A stretch of DNA of 46,581 bases from an uncultured Alphaproteobacteria bacterium (GTDB lineage: Bacteria > Pseudomonadota > Alphaproteobacteria > Rs-D84). Positions 8,304-17,025 of this stretch are shown here, one piece after another; within the stretch, counting starts at the first letter, position 1, and each line of letters begins with the position of its first letter. The notes below the pieces were generated by a model. It saw only the letters and a list, made by a program, of their open reading frames with translations. It did no database searches and was not told the DNA's origin. The stretch spans positions 1 through 46,581 of the forward strand of contig CAMZDE010000003.1 in NCBI GenBank assembly GCA_947305255.1, in the 5' to 3' direction. Position numbers and translations under genes: made by a program.

Positions 8304-8344
8304 GCCGACGAGATAAGCCCTTTGGCGTAATCGAGTCGGGGGCG

Positions 8345-8463
8345 GGTCTAAGGATTTTCAGAAAAAATAAATAATCCAAACAAATGACATTTAACCCGTC
8401 CCCGCATCGTGCTTCGTTTTACTCGCACTCTGCGACCCCGCCGCAAGGGCGGGGTTTGTTTTT
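8345..8463 (+). ncRNA. Class C repeat / candidate sRNA, copy 1
   Basis: A block of about 105 bases from GGTCTAAGGATTTTCAG (8345) to CCGCCGCAAGG (8449) recurs in opposite orientation at 28377-28480. Two long conserved sections flank a roughly 15-base variable one. The 3' half forms a hairpin (CGCA..GTGC / GCAC..TGCG) and an intrinsic terminator, CCCCGCC (8436-8442)/GGCGGGG (8448-8454), then TTTGTTTTT. AATAAATAAT upstream could serve as a -10. The other copy keeps a terminator of different sequence, which supports a transcribed RNA over inert repeat DNA. Confidence 0.5.
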
Positions 8464-8476
8464 CGGCGGCGGGGAA

Positions 8477-9523
8477 TTACTTTGTCACGACGTCGGCGAT
8501 TTTTTGAACCGCCAGATTTTCTACATACGATTTTTTCGCCATTTTATCAAGGCGTGACGGATTATCAAATAATTCGTCTAATGTTGCGGTCAACCATTTC
8601 GCCGAAAATTTATCCTGGGCCACATCAAAACCACCACCCAATTTTGCAAATGATGCCGCGTTTGCCGCCTGATCGGGGTTGATATTCAACGGAACCAAAA
8701 TCGCAGGCCGCCCGATTGTTTCCAATTCTATGACCGTGCTGGCACCGCTGCGTCCGATTACCAAATCAGAATCGACTATCGCGCCGGCCATATCGTGAAT
8801 AAACGACAACACATTTGCGCGAATTTTGTGTTCCGCATAAAAACGTTGTAATTTTTCGACGTTTTCAGGACGCGTTTGATGCGTTATAAATATTTTTTTG
8901 TTTTTCATTTTTGCAACTGCAACTGGGACTATTTCGTCCAAAATCTGGGCCCCCAATGAACCGCCGGTCACCAATATTTTATTTTCGTGTTTCAACGGCG
9001 CGTTTGACGATTTCAAGAAATCAGAACGCACCGGCAAACCGGTATAAATGATTTCTGCGGTTGATTTGTTCGGCATACCGGAAACGTTTTGAAAACTAAG
9101 CATCAAAGTTTTAACCCAGCGCAACGAAAATTTATTCGCGCGACCGATTGCCGCGTTCTGTTCGTGCAAATATGTTGGTATTTTCCACAAATGCGCTGCG
9201 AATACCGCCGGCACAGATGCATATCCGCCAAACGCAACCAATCGTTGTGGTCGAAAAATCATAAACCGCAACGATAACGCGATTGCAGATAAACCAATCT
9301 TTGACAACGCGATAATTTGTTTGATTTTTGATTTTGCACCGACGCCAGACGCCCAAACAAACGCCATTTTTGCAGACTTTGGTTTTCCGTCACGAACCAT
9401 TTTCACAACGCGGCTATCGCATGATATAGTTATTTTATGTCCGCGATTTGCTAATTCATTTGCGACACTAAGCGCGGGAAAAACATGTCCGCCGGTGCCA
9501 CCTGTTGCAATCCATATTTTCAT
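8477..9523 (-). CDS. murG: UDP-GlcNAc:lipid I N-acetylglucosamine transferase MurG
   Basis: 348 residues, the usual length. MurG is the membrane-associated GT28 enzyme that adds GlcNAc to lipid I to make lipid II on the cytoplasmic face. Seen: the N-terminal glycine loop ATGGTGGHVFPAL (6-18), the acceptor-side segment VAFGGYASVP and YLHEQNAAIGRANK, the second glycine loop VTGGSLGAQ, and the donor-binding region GRSGASTVIELETIGRPAILVP with PDQAANA. Last gene of the mrcA-mraY-ftsW-murG run, 17 bases after ftsW. Confidence 0.97.
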   Translation of the reverse strand: MKIWIATGGTGGHVFPALSVANELANRGHKITISCDSRVVKMVRDGKPKSAKMAFVWASGVGAKSKIKQIIALSKIGLSAIALSLRFMIFRPQRLVAFGGYASVPAVFAAHLWKIPTYLHEQNAAIGRANKFSLRWVKTLMLSFQNVSGMPNKSTAEIIYTGLPVRSDFLKSSNAPLKHENKILVTGGSLGAQILDEIVPVAVAKMKNKKIFITHQTRPENVEKLQRFYAEHKIRANVLSFIHDMAGAIVDSDLVIGRSGASTVIELETIGRPAILVPLNINPDQAANAASFAKLGGGFDVAQDKFSAKWLTATLDELFDNPSRLDKMAKKSYVENLAVQKIADVVTK

Positions 9524-9540
9524 TATTTGCCCCCTTAAAT

Positions 9541-10686
9541 TTAATTATTCCATGTATCTTCGCGTATTAATGCCAACGTTATACCAAACAGAATGCAAAA
9601 TACAACGAAAGACACACCACCATATGAAACAAAAGGCAACGTCATTCCTTTGTCAATTACCAAATGCAATGCCGTCATCAAATTAAAGCAAATTTGTCCG
9701 CCGAATAATGCCGCCGCACCCGCCACAGCATAGACAACAAAATCATCTTTGGCCATCGATGCGTGTTTAATCAATTTACTTAAAATCACGAACAGCAACA
9801 CAACCAATGCACAGGCACTGATTGCGCCCCAATCTTCGGCAATCGCAGAATAAACAAAATCGTTCGTTGATTCAGGTAATACTTCTTTGACGTATGCTTC
9901 TTCACCACTGCCGAATAATCCGCCATGACGAATAGAATTGATTGAATACCATGCCTGACTATCGCGGGCAATATCAAATATATGCGCTGCACGTTTTTTA
10001 ATATGCGGCATAAATGTCAATGCAGCAACGGCCATCACACCAAATACACTGAATATCACCGGTAAGAATTTATATGGGAAACCCGCAACAAATAACATTA
10101 TCGCCAACACACCGGTGTATAGCAAAGCAGTTCCAACGTCGGGATGCATAAATATCAGCGCTATACAAATTGCGAACAATATAGCATATGGCCACCAACT
10201 TATCAGTTTGAATTTGAAAGCGTCTTTGTTCATAAAAATATCACTGCCGTAAACTTTGTGCATTTTTGATAAAAACCACGCAGTCAACACGACAAAAAAT
10301 GGCTTTAAAAAATCAGACGGCATAAAACTGAATCCGCCCATATAGAACCAGCGCAAACTACCGTTTTTTGGGTGTTTATTGATAAACGTGAATAACAGCG
10401 CGATAATACCCAACACTAATCCGACAATCGATATTCGAATCACTTGTTTTTTATTCAACATACTGAATCCGAACAGCGCGACAAAACCCATAGAATACGG
10501 CAACAAAGCCTTTTTAAGAAAGAAAAACCATGGGTCGCCCTTATGCGCGGCTTCGGCCGCTCCGACGGAAACGACCGCCAATAAACCAATCACTATCAAT
10601 ATAAGAATGCACCCCAACAGACCACGATCTATTTCAAAATACCAACTGGTTAATTTGCTTTCTTCGCTGCGTGTGATTCTTAACAT
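9541..10686 (-). CDS. ftsW: SEDS family peptidoglycan polymerase FtsW
   Basis: 381 residues with about ten membrane segments. FtsW polymerises lipid II at the division septum together with a class B PBP. Family features: GSLRWFYMGGFSFMPSDFLKP, the HPDVGTALLYTGVLAIMLFVAGFP segment, the SINSIRHGGLFGSGEEAYVKEVLPESTNDFVYSAIAEDWG region, and the C-terminal FVSYGGVSF. I choose the ATG at 10684-10686 (AAAGG 9 bases upstream); a start 10 codons earlier would overlap mraY and has no ribosome site. The position between mraY and murG favours FtsW over RodA. Confidence 0.92.
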   Translation of the reverse strand: MLRITRSEESKLTSWYFEIDRGLLGCILILIVIGLLAVVSVGAAEAAHKGDPWFFFLKKALLPYSMGFVALFGFSMLNKKQVIRISIVGLVLGIIALLFTFINKHPKNGSLRWFYMGGFSFMPSDFLKPFFVVLTAWFLSKMHKVYGSDIFMNKDAFKFKLISWWPYAILFAICIALIFMHPDVGTALLYTGVLAIMLFVAGFPYKFLPVIFSVFGVMAVAALTFMPHIKKRAAHIFDIARDSQAWYSINSIRHGGLFGSGEEAYVKEVLPESTNDFVYSAIAEDWGAISACALVVLLFVILSKLIKHASMAKDDFVVYAVAGAAALFGGQICFNLMTALHLVIDKGMTLPFVSYGGVSFVVFCILFGITLALIREDTWNN

Positions 10687-10708
10687 CGTGGTTAAACCTT
10701 TCTGTGAT

Positions 10709-11842
10709 TTATGCAAATTTTAACAAAACCAAGGCCAAACCCGAAAACAATATAGATAACACAAAAAATCTATCTACTATCTTTGTTTCCGGCCAACCCA
10801 ATTCTTCGAAATGATGATGCAACGGCGCGCGCAAGAACACACGACGTCCCGTTCCCGTGATTTTACGCGTTATTTTGAAACACATTGTTTGAATAAACGA
10901 AGACAGCAAAATCAAAACCATCATACCTGCGGCAACGCCCATAATGATTTCAGATTTTAATAACATCGCAACAGTTCCCATAAATCCACCCAATGCCAAA
11001 GATCCAACGTCGCCCATAAATATAGATGCAGGTTTTGCATTGAACCACAAAAATCCAGCTACCGCGCCAAACGCCGCACCCAACGGGGCGTAGAGCGCGC
11101 TGGCTTCTGGTAAAAACATAACTGCGTCCATGAAACCAATTCTGGTTGCGCCATATAACGCGACCGTCAAAACAATCAAAACCGGCAGATATAATTTTGA
11201 TAACATTCCGTCCAGACCGTCTGTGATATTCGTCGCATTTGCAGAACCACATATAACGAAATACGCAAACACGTAATACAAAAATCCCAATGTTAACGGG
11301 ACACCAAATATGAAACCAATTGTCCAACTATCCAACGGTAAAACCACACTGGAACCCAAAACTATCGACAAATTCGGCACATAGCCCGGCATAGTTTTAT
11401 TTATAAAATAAGCCAATGCGATTACACATATCGCCTCTAATCCTAAACGCATTGATGGTGACAAACCGTTTGCTGCTTTCTTGGATTGGCTTTTGATTTT
11501 TTTATAATCATCTGCAAAACCAATGAAAGAAAACATCAAAAGTGCAGCAATCGCAATCCAACCCGTTGTATTATTCATCGGCATAAACAGCAGCGCAGAC
11601 ACCAACATAGCAATTATTATCAAAATCCCGCCCATTGACGGTGTGCCTGCTTTCTTGCGATGTTCAAGTGGGACATTTTCGCTGATTGGTTGACCATGGC
11701 CCTGAATTTTACGCATCAAACGGATAAAACTATTTCCGAATATCAACATAATCAGGAAAGACATTCCAAACGCGGCCGCGAATTGCACCCAACCGCTTAC
11801 AAAAAATTGATAACCGCGATTTATCATAAAATCAGTCAGCAT
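10709..11842 (-). CDS. mraY: Phospho-MurNAc-pentapeptide transferase MraY
   Basis: 377 residues, about ten membrane helices. It transfers phospho-MurNAc-pentapeptide from UDP to undecaprenyl phosphate, forming lipid I. Seen: KAGTPSMGGILI, the catalytic Asp pair in FADDYKK, NATNITDGLDGM, FMGDVGSLALGG, and HHHFEELGWPETKIVDRFF near the C-terminus, all standard. SD AAAAGGAG precedes the ATG. In most bacteria murD follows mraY; here ftsW does, 22 bases later. Confidence 0.97.
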   Translation of the reverse strand: MLTDFMINRGYQFFVSGWVQFAAAFGMSFLIMLIFGNSFIRLMRKIQGHGQPISENVPLEHRKKAGTPSMGGILIIIAMLVSALLFMPMNNTTGWIAIAALLMFSFIGFADDYKKIKSQSKKAANGLSPSMRLGLEAICVIALAYFINKTMPGYVPNLSIVLGSSVVLPLDSWTIGFIFGVPLTLGFLYYVFAYFVICGSANATNITDGLDGMLSKLYLPVLIVLTVALYGATRIGFMDAVMFLPEASALYAPLGAAFGAVAGFLWFNAKPASIFMGDVGSLALGGFMGTVAMLLKSEIIMGVAAGMMVLILLSSFIQTMCFKITRKITGTGRRVFLRAPLHHHFEELGWPETKIVDRFFVLSILFSGLALVLLKFA

Positions 11843-11921
11843 AAAAATCTCCTTTTACTTCTATGTTGAATATTTTATCATAAAAATCAATCTAAATAAA
11901 AGAATATATGTATAATATTTT

Positions 11922-13976
11922 CTAAAATATTCCGCCAAGCATAGGTTTTTGATTTGTATCATCTGATACCTTGGCCGGATTTGGTTTTTGCCCAGATTTG
12001 AACGCTTCGTTTATAATAATACCGTTTGGATCCTGCGCAGCCGCAACCCCAGAATTACGGTTCACACGAACAAATGTTAATCCATCAGGCACAGGAAACG
12101 GTTGATTGCTTTCATTTTGTAATGCTGTTTTCATAAAATCAGCAAACACGCGTGCCGCCATGTGCGAACCGGCACCTTTGCCCAATGGTTCGGGCGTATC
12201 ATAACCCAAATAGACGCCAGCTATTAAATTTTTAGAAAATCCGACAAACCAAACATCTTTGACCTGATTCGTTGTCCCTGTCTTGCCCGCGATAGTATGC
12301 CCCGAAACACGTGCCTGTTTCCCAGTGCCGCGTTCCACCGCACCTTGGAGTATCGAAACAATTTGATATAAACTTTGCGCATCAGATAATGGTTCGCCAA
12401 ATTCATCTGATTGTGGCGGCAAAAGTTCTGGATTCCATTCGATTTGTTTATGCGATTGCCCACCAATGACATTACCGTATCTATCTTCTATGTAATCAAC
12501 CATTCGTGGTTGGACAGCGCGTCCGCCATTAACAAATGCGGAATATCCCAAAACTAACTTTTCCAACGTCGTTTCACCCGACCCCAACGCCAAAGATTCG
12601 TTTAACCGGCCGCCCTCTAAATTTTTAGGATAAACCCCGAAACGTTGCGCTGTTTCAATTGCATCACGAACACCAATATCTTCGACAAGGCGCACCGTTG
12701 GAACATTCCGTGACGTTTCTAATGAAAAACGCAAAGTAATATCGCCTAAAAATTTTCTATCGTAATTTTCAGGTTTCCATTCTTTGTTATTTTCACGCCA
12801 ACCAACAACCGGCGCATCTAATATCAATGTTTGTGGGCCATAACCTTTTTCCAGCGCAGCCAAATACACAAATGGTTTAATCGTAGAACCAATTTGACGA
12901 TACGCCTGAGTTGCACGGTTAAAAGAACTTTCAATAAAAGAACGTCCCCCAACCATCGCCAAAATGCGTCCCGTATGTGGATTCATCGCAATAATTGCGC
13001 CTTGGAGTTTTTGTTCGCCGTCCCCCCTATTTTTATTAAAAGCATCTAATTCTTTGGCCAACGCGGTTGCCGCCGCACGCTGGTATTCAGGTATAATTGT
13101 TGTTTTTATATATAAACCTTCGTTATAAAGGGTTTCACGACCGATTTGATCCAACAAACTACGCCGAACATCTTCCGCAAAATATTGGAAATCCATTTCC
13201 ATTTGTTCAGTAAATCCTGAATTTATATTTAATGGTTCAGCCGCCGCAATATCCGCCTCTTGTTTTGTGATGAATCCGTCTTTGACCATACGACCCAAAA
13301 CATAATTACGACGTTCAACTGCACGATTTCTATCATTTGGTGCCTTTGGCAATGACGCCAAAAATGCACATTCAGATAACGATAAATCTTTGACCGGCTT
13401 ATTAAAATACATCAAAGCCGCCGAACCAACACCATATGCACGTGCGCCTAAAAATATCTGGTTCAAATATAATGTCATTATGTGTTGTTTTGAAAAACTA
13501 CGTTCCAGACGCAGGGCCAATATAGCCTCTTTAATTTTTCGTGATATTGTTCGATCAGATGTTAAAAAGAAATTTTTTGCAACCTGTTGTGTGATGGTCG
13601 ATGCACCAGTAAATTTTTTATTAAACCCAAACAAACGCATTGTATTATTCAATGTCGCACGCACAATTCCGCGCATATCAATCCCAGGGTGCGTCCAGAA
13701 ATTTTGATCTTCGGCCGCAACAAAAGCATTTATCAACTGTTTCGGCATATCTTCAAAATCAATGAAAACACGGCGTTCTGCGGCATATTCAATCAACAAA
13801 GAACCGTCCGCAGCATAAAGACGTGTCGCCACAGGTGGTGCATATGTTGCAAGGTTTTTATAATCAGGCAAATCATTCCCATATATCAAAACCAGTGTCG
13901 CCAATCCGGCGATTGCCGCGACGAAACACCAAAATATCACACCGATAACATAATGAAAAATCTTATTGAATTTCAT
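11922..13976 (-). CDS. mrcA: Penicillin-binding protein 1A (bifunctional glycosyltransferase/transpeptidase)
   Basis: 684 residues: a membrane anchor at 11-32, a GT51 glycosyltransferase domain with EDQNFWTHPGID (E89) and GASTITQQ (124-131), then a transpeptidase domain with S364-TIK, SRN (422-424) and KTGTT (565-569). It polymerises lipid II and cross-links the strands. Shorter than many alphaproteobacterial PBP1A proteins (about 750-850). First gene of the envelope block. The -10 box ends only 7 bases before the ATG and no Shine-Dalgarno is seen, so the mRNA may be leaderless. Confidence 0.95.
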   Translation of the reverse strand: MKFNKIFHYVIGVIFWCFVAAIAGLATLVLIYGNDLPDYKNLATYAPPVATRLYAADGSLLIEYAAERRVFIDFEDMPKQLINAFVAAEDQNFWTHPGIDMRGIVRATLNNTMRLFGFNKKFTGASTITQQVAKNFFLTSDRTISRKIKEAILALRLERSFSKQHIMTLYLNQIFLGARAYGVGSAALMYFNKPVKDLSLSECAFLASLPKAPNDRNRAVERRNYVLGRMVKDGFITKQEADIAAAEPLNINSGFTEQMEMDFQYFAEDVRRSLLDQIGRETLYNEGLYIKTTIIPEYQRAAATALAKELDAFNKNRGDGEQKLQGAIIAMNPHTGRILAMVGGRSFIESSFNRATQAYRQIGSTIKPFVYLAALEKGYGPQTLILDAPVVGWRENNKEWKPENYDRKFLGDITLRFSLETSRNVPTVRLVEDIGVRDAIETAQRFGVYPKNLEGGRLNESLALGSGETTLEKLVLGYSAFVNGGRAVQPRMVDYIEDRYGNVIGGQSHKQIEWNPELLPPQSDEFGEPLSDAQSLYQIVSILQGAVERGTGKQARVSGHTIAGKTGTTNQVKDVWFVGFSKNLIAGVYLGYDTPEPLGKGAGSHMAARVFADFMKTALQNESNQPFPVPDGLTFVRVNRNSGVAAAQDPNGIIINEAFKSGQKPNPAKVSDDTNQKPMLGGIF

Positions 13977-13983
13977 AAAATGA

Positions 13984-14012
13984 ATTTTATGTTAAATATT
14001 TATAATTTGCAA
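13984..14012 (-). promoter_or_regulatory. Promoter of the mrcA-mraY-ftsW-murG block, apparently leaderless
   Basis: Minus strand TTGCAA (14007-14012), 17-base spacer, TAAAAT (13984-13989). Seven bases separate the -10 from the start codon at 13976, so transcription should begin at or beside the ATG. Confidence 0.55.
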
Positions 14013-14031
14013 GTAATGTTTCAATAAAAAA

Positions 14032-14048
14032 AACCGGCAACGCCGGTT
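14032..14048 (-). terminator. Intrinsic terminator after the rpmE-phosphatase-like unit
   Basis: AACCGGC-AAC-GCCGGTT followed on the minus strand by TTTTTTT, 7 bases beyond the stop at 14055. Confidence 0.85.
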
Positions 14049-14054
14049 ATAAAT

Positions 14055-14765
14055 TTATATTTCTACGATTCCATTCATTGCGATTATGTCGCCGGCGCGT
14101 TCAAATACTTTGCCGCCCGCCTCACGAACCAATAATTCGCCCGCCGCCATTTCCGCATAATCCAACGGATCAGACACAAATGCGTCCATTTTACCAGCAG
14201 CGACCCATGCAAAATCCAATGCAGGGCAACCTGTTTCACGCGCATTGCCCGCCACAACAGGACGCACACCAATCGTATTATATCCGATTGTCAAATCGCC
14301 TGCTTCTTTCAAATTAGACACGCGAATCTTTTCAGAATGATATGCAGAAAACACATATGCACCGTTGCCCGCTTCGGCATAATACAACCGTTCATCAATT
14401 GGTGAATAAACCAACGCGATTTTTGTTTCACCGTTTGTACGCAAAGCCAGCGAAATTGCAAAATGCGAATTACCACGAACAAAATTTGCCGCCCCAGACA
14501 AGGCCAACACAAATTCATCGCGTCCGTCGCCTGTTTTCGACACATTCGGCGTCAACAAACCGGCACTTGGGCGAACCAGTTGCAAATCGTTAAGAATGCT
14601 TTCTTCGATTCGATTCGACGCTTTGGCTACAAAATCACGCGCCCCAGATAAAGATTGCTGAAGATTTTCAACTTCGCCGAAATCGTGGCGCAAACCAGAC
14701 GCAGTGTTTTGCAACGCCGCAAACATCTTGTTTAATTCCGTTGAACCTTTAATCAGCAAATCCAT
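14055..14765 (-). CDS. Inositol monophosphatase family protein, active site degenerate
   Basis: 236 residues from the ATG at 14763-14765 (AGGTG 6 bases upstream; a GTG three codons earlier is also open). The fold follows the FIG/IMPase family: the ANF-RGNSHFAISLAL stretch and the end AAGELLVREAGGKVF are clear. The metal-binding residues are not conserved. The family motif DPxDGTxNF reads LALSGAANF, so both Asp and the Thr are missing. The GEE motif is absent, and WDxAAG reads AEMAAG. By family knowledge such a protein should not bind Mg2+ or hydrolyse inositol phosphate normally. It may be a regulatory pseudo-enzyme; E. coli SuhB has a non-catalytic role with ribosomal transcription complexes. 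It follows rpmE by 21 bases, a ribosomal context. Confidence 0.75.
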   Translation of the reverse strand: MDLLIKGSTELNKMFAALQNTASGLRHDFGEVENLQQSLSGARDFVAKASNRIEESILNDLQLVRPSAGLLTPNVSKTGDGRDEFVLALSGAANFVRGNSHFAISLALRTNGETKIALVYSPIDERLYYAEAGNGAYVFSAYHSEKIRVSNLKEAGDLTIGYNTIGVRPVVAGNARETGCPALDFAWVAAGKMDAFVSDPLDYAEMAAGELLVREAGGKVFERAGDIIAMNGIVEI

Positions 14766-14786
14766 ATTTCGCACCTGAAATTAAAT

Positions 14787-14999
14787 TTAGAATTTAAATC
14801 CTGCAAATTTGCTTTTGAATTCTGCCGCGCGTTTACCTTTGACACCTTCGTTATTACGTTGGCCAGTCCACGCCGGATGATTCAAATTATCCGTGGATAA
14901 AACCAAATCTTTTTTAACCGAAGAATACATTTTTACAGTCTTTCCGTCGGTTGTTGTGACGTTTATTTCATGATATTCTGGATGAATTCCTTGTTTCAT
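14787..14999 (-). CDS. rpmE: 50S ribosomal protein L31
   Basis: 70 residues starting MKQGIHPEYHEINVTTTDGKT and containing NHPAWTGQRN, the L31 signature. It contains no cysteines, so it is the zinc-independent form common in Alphaproteobacteria. It leads a two-gene unit with the degenerate IMPase-family protein. Confidence 0.95.
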   Translation of the reverse strand: MKQGIHPEYHEINVTTTDGKTVKMYSSVKKDLVLSTDNLNHPAWTGQRNNEGVKGKRAAEFKSKFAGFKF

Positions 15000-15085
15000 C
15001 GTATATGTCCTTTGTTTATTTATTACATTGAATAGCGCAAGGATTATACCTGTTTTTTTCGTAAAATCAAGTTAAATTAAAAAAA

Positions 15086-15595
15086 TCAATATTGCCCGAT
15101 ACAGCCCAAATATGAATTCCCAGTAGATTCCAAAATATTTATAAATTGGTTCTGATTTTTACCAGAAAACAGTGCCAATATAGTCCCCGCATCAGTGGCC
15201 AACATATCTGCAACAGTCGCGATAGACGAATTCATTTTCTTGAAAAATCCACTGGTTGGATGGATTTCGGCTGCCAACAATTGGTTGGTCCCATGTAATT
15301 TGACGTTTTCTTCGGCAACAATCACCATTAATTGGCATTCGGGCGATACGATTATCTTTTCCACAATGACGCCACCACCACCCAATAATTCGCCCCACCA
15401 ACCCGTCGATTCGCAAAACACAGGATAATATATGGTTGCATCTGGGTTTTTATCGAAAATAGCAGCAATATCTAAATCGTCACAAACAACGTCCGGCATC
15501 AGCCCAGTTGCCGCATTTATAACCTTACGCGATAACTGGTAATCCGCATCACCAGTTGTTTTTTGTGGCCAATAAAGAATCGGAAACTTTCTCAT
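15086..15595 (-). CDS. Hypothetical protein, 169 aa
   Basis: No family recognised with confidence. MRKFPILYWPQK at the N-terminus is followed by a soluble alpha/beta-looking protein with no signal peptide. It contains a glycine-rich turn, WWGELLGGGG, and MLATDAGTILALFSGKNQNQ near the end. The start is an ATG at 15593-15595 with an overlapping GTG one codon earlier. An extended -10 (TGATATAAT, 15604-15612) ends 8 bases before the ATG, so the mRNA is probably leaderless. It lies between rpmE and the VirB6-like cluster on the same strand as both. Confidence 0.65.
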   Translation of the reverse strand: MRKFPILYWPQKTTGDADYQLSRKVINAATGLMPDVVCDDLDIAAIFDKNPDATIYYPVFCESTGWWGELLGGGGVIVEKIIVSPECQLMVIVAEENVKLHGTNQLLAAEIHPTSGFFKKMNSSIATVADMLATDAGTILALFSGKNQNQFINILESTGNSYLGCIGQY

Positions 15596-15603
15596 CACTG
15601 TGA

Positions 15604-15612
15604 ATTATATCA
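15604..15612 (-). promoter_or_regulatory. Extended -10 promoter, probable leaderless transcript
   Basis: TGATATAAT on the minus strand with 8 bases to the start codon of the 169-aa protein; no ribosome-binding sequence fits in between. Confidence 0.55.
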
Positions 15613-15663
15613 GATTCGGTTTGAATAAAAAAGTGGGGGTTGTTAAATAAACTACTTGATTTT

Positions 15664-16956
15664 TTATTTTTTTATGGCGTCCGCCCATTTTTTAAGGTTT
15701 TTCCACATTAAATCTAAATCTTTTTTTGCAGTTTGATAGTATTTATCTGAGATTTTTATGTTAAACAGCATTTCTGTCAATTGCGGTATCATCGTCATAA
15801 ACATAGCAATAAATATACCCATCAGAATCGCTGTGATAATGCTGTCATTCTGTAAAACCAAGCCGTCCATCAAAATTTTCGAATCGTTTTGTGCAATTGC
15901 ATTGGCCAAAACATCTGCCCCAGACCAACTACCAAAAGATGCGTTCAAAAACATAATTGAAAACGCCAAAAACACCACTGTCAGTGCGATTCCGACAACC
16001 GCTTTGATTACATCATCTATCATTTGGCGAATCGTCTGGCCACCTTTTGGAAATACAGCAAACGCGTCTTCGTCAAACATCCATGCCATTAACATCAAAG
16101 GCAACATTACTAAATCCAGAGATAATTTTATAAAAATCTCTAAGAAATATAACGGTATTGGCAAAAGCGCGTAAAAATACAACGCCAATATCAAAAACCC
16201 AGCCAATATTAATGGAACATTTGGAAATATAGGAACATTCGATAAAATCTTATGCTGGTATTCTTCATTGAATGCCATATTCATAATTGTCCAACCAACG
16301 GTCATTCCTAGACCTGTTATTTGGTGAACATTTGCAACCTGACATGCCAATTGGTGCCGCAATTTCGGCGAAAAAGCACCGTATTCGGACGCCGCACTTG
16401 ATACAGATACAGGATCTGCAATTGCAGACGCAATCATACATTCAGAAAAAGTATCATTATCCGAAACTATGTAATCAAACGACGTACCAATGGTTAATGC
16501 AGGTTCAATAAAAACATTCGTTATCAAACGCGGCAACGGCATCACCAGTAAACCAATCAATACAGTCATTTTTACGACATACGTGCTGAAATTCCCGATA
16601 ATTTTGGAACTATCTTCCATTTTTCTGTTTATCATATTAGAAGACAAACGCCATGCGATTAAAATCGCCAACAATGTTGCAGACATTGGAATAACAACCA
16701 ATCCCAACGCGTGATATACCCCCGGCAATAAATTAGACATTGAAATCATAACATCTGAGAATATTTGGCACGTCCAACACGATGAAAAGAAATCCAATGC
16801 GTCCTGCATATTAACGGGGGAAACGCTGCGCCATATAGAAACACCAACAATCCCGACGCCGGCCGCAATTGCGCCAATGGCCAATGGTGCCAACGCCCAT
16901 GCGCCACATGGAAACAGTGCAATCAAAAACGCCCAAAACTTTTTTAACGATTTCAT
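15664..16956 (-). CDS. VirB6/TrbL-like polytopic membrane protein 1
   Basis: 430 residues from the ATG at 16954-16956; a longer reading of 15 codons has no better support, and the -10 box 7 bases upstream indicates a leaderless mRNA at this ATG. A signal-peptide-like N-terminus (MKSLKKFWAFLIALFPCGAWA) is followed by about seven hydrophobic segments. Between them are a short loop with a CxxC (SCWTCQIFSDVM, near residue 80) and a large loop with two further Cys (residues about 180-220). The C-terminus is a Lys-rich cytoplasmic tail. The CxxC block recurs in the genes at 18343 and 19527. Length, topology and tandem context resemble VirB6/TrbL channel components of type IV secretion systems. Family assignment is by appearance; the other components are not in this window. 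Confidence 0.6.
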   Translation of the reverse strand: MKSLKKFWAFLIALFPCGAWALAPLAIGAIAAGVGIVGVSIWRSVSPVNMQDALDFFSSCWTCQIFSDVMISMSNLLPGVYHALGLVVIPMSATLLAILIAWRLSSNMINRKMEDSSKIIGNFSTYVVKMTVLIGLLVMPLPRLITNVFIEPALTIGTSFDYIVSDNDTFSECMIASAIADPVSVSSAASEYGAFSPKLRHQLACQVANVHQITGLGMTVGWTIMNMAFNEEYQHKILSNVPIFPNVPLILAGFLILALYFYALLPIPLYFLEIFIKLSLDLVMLPLMLMAWMFDEDAFAVFPKGGQTIRQMIDDVIKAVVGIALTVVFLAFSIMFLNASFGSWSGADVLANAIAQNDSKILMDGLVLQNDSIITAILMGIFIAMFMTMIPQLTEMLFNIKISDKYYQTAKKDLDLMWKNLKKWADAIKK

Positions 16957-16963
16957 GATTTTA

Positions 16964-16997
16964 ATTATACCATAAATTATTATAAATGTGATATAAT
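16964..16997. promoter_or_regulatory. Divergent extended -10 promoters between the VirB6-like genes
   Basis: Minus strand TGGTATAAT (16964-16972), 7 bases from the start of gene 1. Plus strand TGATATAAT (16989-16997), 28 bases before the ATG at 17026, which has AGAGAG as ribosome site. The -10 boxes are only about 20 bases apart, so the two promoters may interfere with or coregulate each other. Confidence 0.55.
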
Positions 16998-17025
16998 TCA
17001 ATAAACAAAATATATAAAAGAGAGA

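Noticed and set aside
8268..8340. Bases between secreted copy 2 and class C copy 1 as part of the class C repeat
   Set aside because: The corresponding flank at 28481 onward is unrelated, so the repeat starts at GGTCTAAGG (8345).
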